Source of the DNA: Penium margaritaceum
Lineage: Eukaryota > Streptophyta > Zygnematophyceae > Desmidiales > Peniaceae
Direction: 5' to 3'
Assembly (NCBI GenBank): GCA_023375785.1
Contig: SZWC01003906.1
Coordinates: 14,684 to 78,683 of the forward strand
Length of the DNA stretch: 64,000 nucleotides
Of this stretch, positions 58,709 through 64,000 are shown in pieces; the stretch's first letter is position 1, and the number at the start of each line of letters is the position of its first letter. The translations under genes and the position numbers were made by a program. The notes beneath the pieces were generated by a model, which saw only the letters and a list, made by a program, of their open reading frames with translations, ran no database searches and had not been told where the DNA came from.

Positions 58709-59992
58709 TGAGTGGTTGCGAGTGGTTATGAGTGGTTGCGAGTGGTTGTGAGTGGTTGCGAATGGTTGCGACTGGTTGCGAGTGGTTTTGTTTAGTTGCG
58801 TGAGCTTGCGAGTTGTTGGGAGTGCTTGGGAGTGGTTGCGAGTGGTTGCGAGTGATTTTGAGTGGTTATGTATGGTTGCGAGTGTTTGCGAGTGGTTACA
58901 AGTGGTTGCGAGTGGTTGTGAGTCGTTGCGAGTGGTTGCGATGGTTGCAAGTGGTTGTGAGTGGTTACGAGTGGCTTAAAGTGGTTTCGAGTGGTTCTGA
59001 GCGGTTTTGTGTGGTTGCGAATGGTTGTGAGTGGTTGCGATTCGTTGCATATGGTTGCGAGTGGTTGCGAGTGATTGCAATTGGTTGTGAGTGGTTGCAA
59101 ATGGTTTTGAGTGGTTTTGAGTGGTTGCGATTGGTTGCAAGGGGTTGCAAGTAGTTGCAATTGGTTGCGAGTGGTTGCAAGTGGTTGTGAGGGGTTGCGA
59201 GTGGGTGCGAGTGGTTGCGAGTGGTTGCAAGTGGTTTCGAGTGGTTGCGAGTGGTTGCGAGTGGTTGAGAGTGGCTTGTGTGGTTTTCAGTGGTTTCAAG
59301 TGGTTGCGAGTAGTTGAGATTGGTTACGTAGGGTTGTGAGTGGCTGTGAGAGGTTACGAGTGGTTGCGAGTGGTTGGGAGTGATTGCGAGTGGTTGCGAA
59401 TGGTTGCGAGTGGTTACGAGTGGTTACAAGTGGTTGCGAGTGATTGCGAGTGGTTGCAGTTGGTTTCATATGATTGTGAGTGGTTGCGAGTGGTTGCGAG
59501 TGGTTGCGAGTAGTTTTGTGTGGTTGTGAGTGGTTGCGAGTGGTTGCAATTGGTTGTGTGTGGTTGCGAGTGGTCGCGCGTGGTCGCAGTTGGTAGCTAG
59601 TGGTTGCGAGTGGTTGTGCGTGGTTACGAATGGTTGTGAGTAGTTGCGAGTGGTTGCGAGTGGTTGCGAGTAGTTTTGTGTGGTTGTGAGTGGTTGTGAG
59701 TGGTTGCGAGTGGTTGCAATTGGTTGCGTATGGCTGTGACTGTTTGTGAGTGGTTACGAGTGGTTGCGAGTGGTTGGGAGTTATTGTGAGTGGTTGCGAG
59801 TGGTTACAAATCGTTGCGAGTGGTTGCAAGTGGTTGCAAGTGGTTGCATGTGGTTGTGAGTGCTTGCAAGTGCTTGCAAGTCATTTCAAGTGGTTGTGAG
59901 TTATTGCGAGTGGTTGGGAGTGGTTGTGAGATATTGCGAGTTGTTAGGAGTGGTTGGGAGTGGTTTCCAGTGGTTGTGATTGGTTGCGAGTG

Positions 59993-60160
59993 GTTGCGAG
60001 TGCTTGCAAGTGGTTGTGAGTGGTTGCAAGTGGTTGCAAGTGGTTGCGAGCGATTGCGAGTGGTTGCAAGTGGTTGCGAGTGCTTGCAAGTGGTTGTGAG
60101 TGGTTGCAAGTGGTTGCAAGTGGTTGCGAGCGATTGCGAGTGGTTGCAAGTGGTTGCGAG
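59993..60160 (+). repeat. 80-bp local doublet in satellite
   Basis: Eight decamers marked by tgcttgcaag and gcgagcgattgcgag repeat with an offset of 80 bp (60,001 and 60,081). Confidence 0.85.
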
Positions 60161-61054
60161 TGGTTGCGTGTGGTTGTGAGTGGTTGCGAATGGTTGCAAG
60201 TGGTTTCAAGTGGTTGCGGGTGGTTGCAAGTGGTTGGGAGTGGTTGCAAGTTGTTGCGAGTGGTTGTGAGTGAATATGAGTAGTTGCGAGTGGTTGCGGG
60301 TGGTTGTAATTGGTTACGGGTTGTTGCGAGTTGTTGCAAGTGGTTGCAAGCGGTTGGGAGTAGTTGTAATCGGTTACGAGTGGTTGCGGGTTGTTGCAAG
60401 TGGTTGGGAGTGGTTGCGCGTGGTTGCGAGTGGTTGTCAGTGCTTGCATGTGGTTGTGAGTGGTTGCGAGTGGTTGTGAGTGGTTGCGAGCAGTTGTGAG
60501 TAGTTGCGAGTGTTTGCAAGTGGTTGCGATTGGTAGCGAGTGGTTGCAAGTGGTTGCGAGTGCTTGCGAGTGGCTGCGAGTGGTTGCGAGTTATTAATAT
60601 GGGTTACAGGTGGTTGTAAGTGGTTCGGAGTTTTTGCGCATAGTTGTGGGTGGTTTCAAGTCATAGCGAGTGGTTTCGAGTGGTTCCAAGTGGTTGTGAG
60701 TGGTTGTGTGTAGTTACGAGTGGTTGCCTTTGGTTGCGAGTGGTTGCAAGTGGTTACGAGTGGTTGCAAATGGTTGCGAGTGATTGCGAGTGGTTGCGAG
60801 TTGTTGCGAGTGGTTGCGGGTGGTTGCGAGTGCTTGCTAGTAGTTGCAAGAAGTTGTGAGTGGATGCGAGTGGTTGTGAGTGGTTATGAGTTACTACGAT
60901 GGTTGCCAGTGGTTGCGAGTAGTTACGAGTGGTTATGAGTGTTTGCTAGTGGTTGTGAGTGGTTGCGAGTGGATGTGAGTAGTTGCAAGTCGTTGCGAGT
61001 GGTTGTGAGTGGTGACAAGTAGTCGCAAGTGGTTGCGAGTGTTTGCAAGTGGCT

Positions 61055-61265
61055 GCGAGTGGTTGCGAGTCGTTGCAAGTGGTTGCGAGTGGTTACGAGC
61101 GGTTGCGAGTTGTTGGGACTGGTTGCGAGTGGTTACGAGTGGTTGCAAGTGGTTGCGAGTGGTTGCGAGTCGTTGCAAGTGGTTGCGAGTGGTTACGAGC
61201 GGTTGCGAGTTGTTGGGACTGGTTGCGAGTGGTTACGAGTGGTTGCAAGTGGTTGCGAGTGGTTG
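61055..61265 (+). repeat. 100-bp local doublet in satellite
   Basis: Ten decamers marked by cgttgcaagt and gagttgttgggactgg repeat with an offset of 100 bp (61,071 and 61,171). Confidence 0.87.
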
Positions 61266-63080
61266 TAAGTGGTTTGGAGTAGTTGCGAGTGGATACGAGT
61301 GGTTGCGAGTGGTTGCAAGCGATTAGGAGTGGTTTTAAGTGGTTGCGAGTGGTTACGACTGGTTGCGATTGGTTGGGAGTGGTTGCGATTGGTCGTGAGT
61401 GGCTGCGAGTTATTGTGGGTGGCTGGGAGTGGTTTCAAGTGGTAGTGAGTGGTTTTGTGTGGTTGCGAGCAGCTGCAAGTGGTTGCGACTGGCTGCGTAT
61501 GGTTCCGAGTGGTTGCCAGCGGTTAGAAGTGGTTAGGAGTAGTTGCGAGTGGTTGCGAATGGTTGCGAGTGGTTGCGAGTGGTCGCGAGTGGTTGCAAGT
61601 TGTTACGAGAGGTTGCGAGTAGTGACGAGTGGTTTTAAGTGGTTACGAGTGGTTGCGAGAAGTTGTGAGTGGTTGTAAGTGGTTGTGAAAGGTTGCGAGT
61701 GGTTGCGAGTGGATGCGAGTGGTTGTGGGTGGTTGCGAGTCGTTATGAGAGGTTGTGGGTGGCTGCAAGTAGTTACGAGTGGTTGAGTGGTTATGAGTGG
61801 TTGCGAGTGGTTACGAGTGGTTGCGAGTGGTTGTGAGTGGTTGCGAATGCTTGTGAGTGGTTGCAAACGTTTACGAGTGGTTTTGAGTGATTGTGAGTGG
61901 TTGCGAGTGGTTACGAGTGGTTGCGATTGGTTACGAGTGGTTGCGAGTGGTTGCAAGTAATGCGAGTGGTTAGAAGTGGTTGCAAGTTGTCGTGACTGGC
62001 TGCGAGTGGTTGCGAGTGGTTAGAAGTGGTTGCGAGTGGTTATGAGTGATTGGGAAGTGTTTTGAGCGGTTTAGAGTGGTTTTATGTGATTGCGAGTGCT
62101 TGCGATTGGGTGCGTGTGGTTGCGATTTTTTTCATATGGTTGCAAGTAGTTGCGAGTGGTTACGAGTGGTTGCAAGTGGTTATGAGTGGTTGTGAGTGGT
62201 TGCAAGTGGTTGCGAGTGGTTTTGTGTGGTTGGGAGTAGTTGTGAGAGGTTGCGAGTGGTTTTTTGTGGTTGCGAGTGGTTGAGAGTAGTTTCAAGTGGT
62301 TGCGATTGGTCGCGTATCGTTTTGAGTGGTTGGGAGTGGTTACGAGTGGTTGCGAGTGGTTGCGAGAATATGCGAGTGATCGCAAGTAGTTGCGAGTGGT
62401 TATGAGTGGGTGCGAGTGGTTGCGAGTTGTTGCAAGTGGATGTCAGTGGTTGGGATTGGTTGCAAGTTGTTGTGAGTGGTTGCGAGTGGTTGCGAGTGGT
62501 TGCGAGTAGTTACGAGTGGTTGCGAGAGGTTGCGATTGGTTGTCAGTGGTTGTGAGTGGTTGCGAGTGGTTACGAGCGGTTGCGAGTGGTTGCGAGTTGT
62601 TACGTGTGGTTGCGAGTGGTTGCAAGCGGTTGGTAGTGGCTGTTCATGGTCTCGAGTGGTTGCAAGTGATTTTGAGTGGTTGTGAGTGGTTTAGAGTAAT
62701 TGCGAGTGGTTGCGATTGGTTGCGAGTGGTTGTGAGTGCCTGCGAGTGGTTGCGAGTGGTTCTGAGTGGTTGCGAGTGGTTTCAAGTGGTTAAGGGTGGT
62801 TGCGAGTGGTTGCCAGTAAGTGCAAGTGGTTCCGAGTGGTTGCAAGTAGTTGCGAGTTGTTGGAGTGGTTGCAAGTGGATGTGAGTGGTTACCAGTGGTT
62901 GTGAGTGGTTATGAGTGGTTCTGAGTGGTTATGAGTGGTTGCCAGTGGCTGCGAGTGGTTGAGAGTGATTGCGAGTGGTTGCGAAGGGTTGCGAGTGGTT
63001 GCGAGTTGGTGTGAGTGGTTGCGATTGGTTGCAAATTGTTGAAAGTGGTTGTGAATAATTATGATTTGTTGTCTTATGTT

Positions 63081-63372
63081 GTGAGTGGTTGGGAGTGGCT
63101 GCGAATGGTTGCAACTGGTTGTGAGTGGTTGGGAGTGAATGGGAGTGGTTGTGAGTTGTTGCGACTGGTTGTGAGTGGTTGTGAGTGGTTGCGAGTGGTT
63201 TTGAGTGGTTACGAGTGGTTGCGAGTGGTTGCGACTGGTTGTGAGTGGTTGGGAGTGGCTGCGAATGGTTGCAACTGGTTGTGAGTGGTTGGGAGTGAAT
63301 GGGAGTGGTTGTGAGTTGTTGCGACTGGTTGTGAGTGGTTGTGAGTGGTTGCGAGTGGTTTTGAGTGGTTAC
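63081..63372 (+). repeat. 160-bp related doublet in satellite
   Basis: A block marked by gggagtggctgcgaatgg and gggagtgaatgggagtgg recurs at an offset of 160 bp (63,091 and 63,251). Confidence 0.88.
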
Positions 63373-64000
63373 AAGTTGTTGTGAGTTGTTGTGAGTGGTT
63401 ATGTGTGGTTTGATGTGGTTGTGAGTGCTTGCGAGTGCTTGCGAGTGGTTGTGAGTTGTTCCGATTGGTTGCGAGTGGTTAGGAGTGGTTGCAAGTGGTT
63501 GCTAGTGGTTACGGGTGGTTGTGAGTGGTTGTGAGTGGTTGGGTGTGGTAGTGCGTGGTTACGAGGGGTTTTGAATGGTTGCGAGTGGTTTTGAGTAGCT
63601 GCGATTGGTTGCGTATGATTGCGAGTGGTTGCGAGTGGTTACGAGTGGTTATGAGTGGTTACGAGTGGTTGCAAGTAGTTGCATGTAGTTGGGAGTAGTT
63701 GCGCGTGGTTGCGAGTGGTTGCACGTCTTTGCGAGTGGTTGCGAGTGGTTGCAAGTGGTTGCGAGCGGTTGCGAGTGATTGTGAGTGGTTGCGACTGGTT
63801 TGGAGTGGTTACGGTTTCAAGTGGTTGCGAGTGGTCGCAAGTGGTTGCGAGTGGTTGTGAGTGGTTGCCAGTGGTTGCCAGTGGTTACGAGTAGTTGTGA
63901 GTGCTTGCAAGTGGTTGCGAGTGGTTCCGAGTGGTTGCAAGTGGTTGCGTGCGGCTATGGGTGTTTACAAGTGGTTGCGAGCGGTTGCGCGCGATGGTCA

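Larger units (their letters stand above)
40914..64000 (+). repeat. 10-bp satellite, block 4
   Basis: About 23 kb of the same decamer family runs from the right LTR to the window end with no non-satellite interruption that I could find. It holds the most homogeneous array of the window (30-bp unit) and the largest segmental duplications. I see no gene, RNA gene or promoter. Confidence 0.97.

Noticed and set aside
1-64000. Telomeric repeat array
   Set aside because: The decamer is unlike TTAGGG or TTTAGGG type repeats, and it continues on both sides of retrotransposon insertions with a mid-array inversion.

Overview
This window is eukaryotic nuclear repeat DNA with no recognisable host gene. 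About 57 kb of the 64 kb is one satellite built on a 10-bp unit, gcgagtggtt (reverse complement aaccactcgc). It runs in one orientation at 1-1,060 and in the opposite orientation from 1,061 to the end. Three things interrupt it: a 700-bp solo LTR (23,989-24,688), an unidentified segment of about 338 bp (27,818 to about 28,155), and a 6,029-bp Ty1/copia retrotransposon with two 653-bp LTRs (34,885-40,913). Two N runs (22,800-22,856 and 33,210-33,263) and a single N (14,997) are assembly gaps.

The satellite explains nearly all of the very many open frames. Ten is not a multiple of three, so three units read the same decapeptide in every frame of a strand: ASGCEWLRVV on the + strand and NHSQPLATTR on the - strand. 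The pure unit has no stop in any of the six frames. The commonest variants, gcaagtggtt and gtgagtggtt, are what deamination of the single CpG would give. These long open frames should not be annotated as genes.

The satellite is layered. Most of it is a field of diverged decamers containing many local doublets whose lengths are multiples of 10 bp. Four stretches are homogenised arrays: 180 bp x 8.3 (10,982-12,468), 90 bp x 9.3 (26,304-27,142), 30 bp x 41.7 (44,801-46,050) and 90 bp x 4.3 (50,311-50,695). Segmental duplications of 0.5-1.5 kb lie around 12.5/14.8 kb, 46-47.4/48.8-50.4 kb and 56.8/57.3 kb.

The copia element shows LTR, gag with a CCHC knuckle, protease, integrase, reverse transcriptase, RNase H, LTR in the Ty1/copia order. 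It is an old broken copy: its LTRs differ at roughly 8% of sites by hand count and its coding frame is interrupted about seven times. Its polypurine tract and LTR start resemble those of plant copia elements, so a green-lineage host (plant or alga) is plausible, but nothing here fixes the taxon. Both the copia LTR and the unrelated-looking solo LTR carry a tRNA-like A/B-box module followed by heat-shock-element-like dyads, and both elements entered the satellite at the same position within the 10-bp unit.
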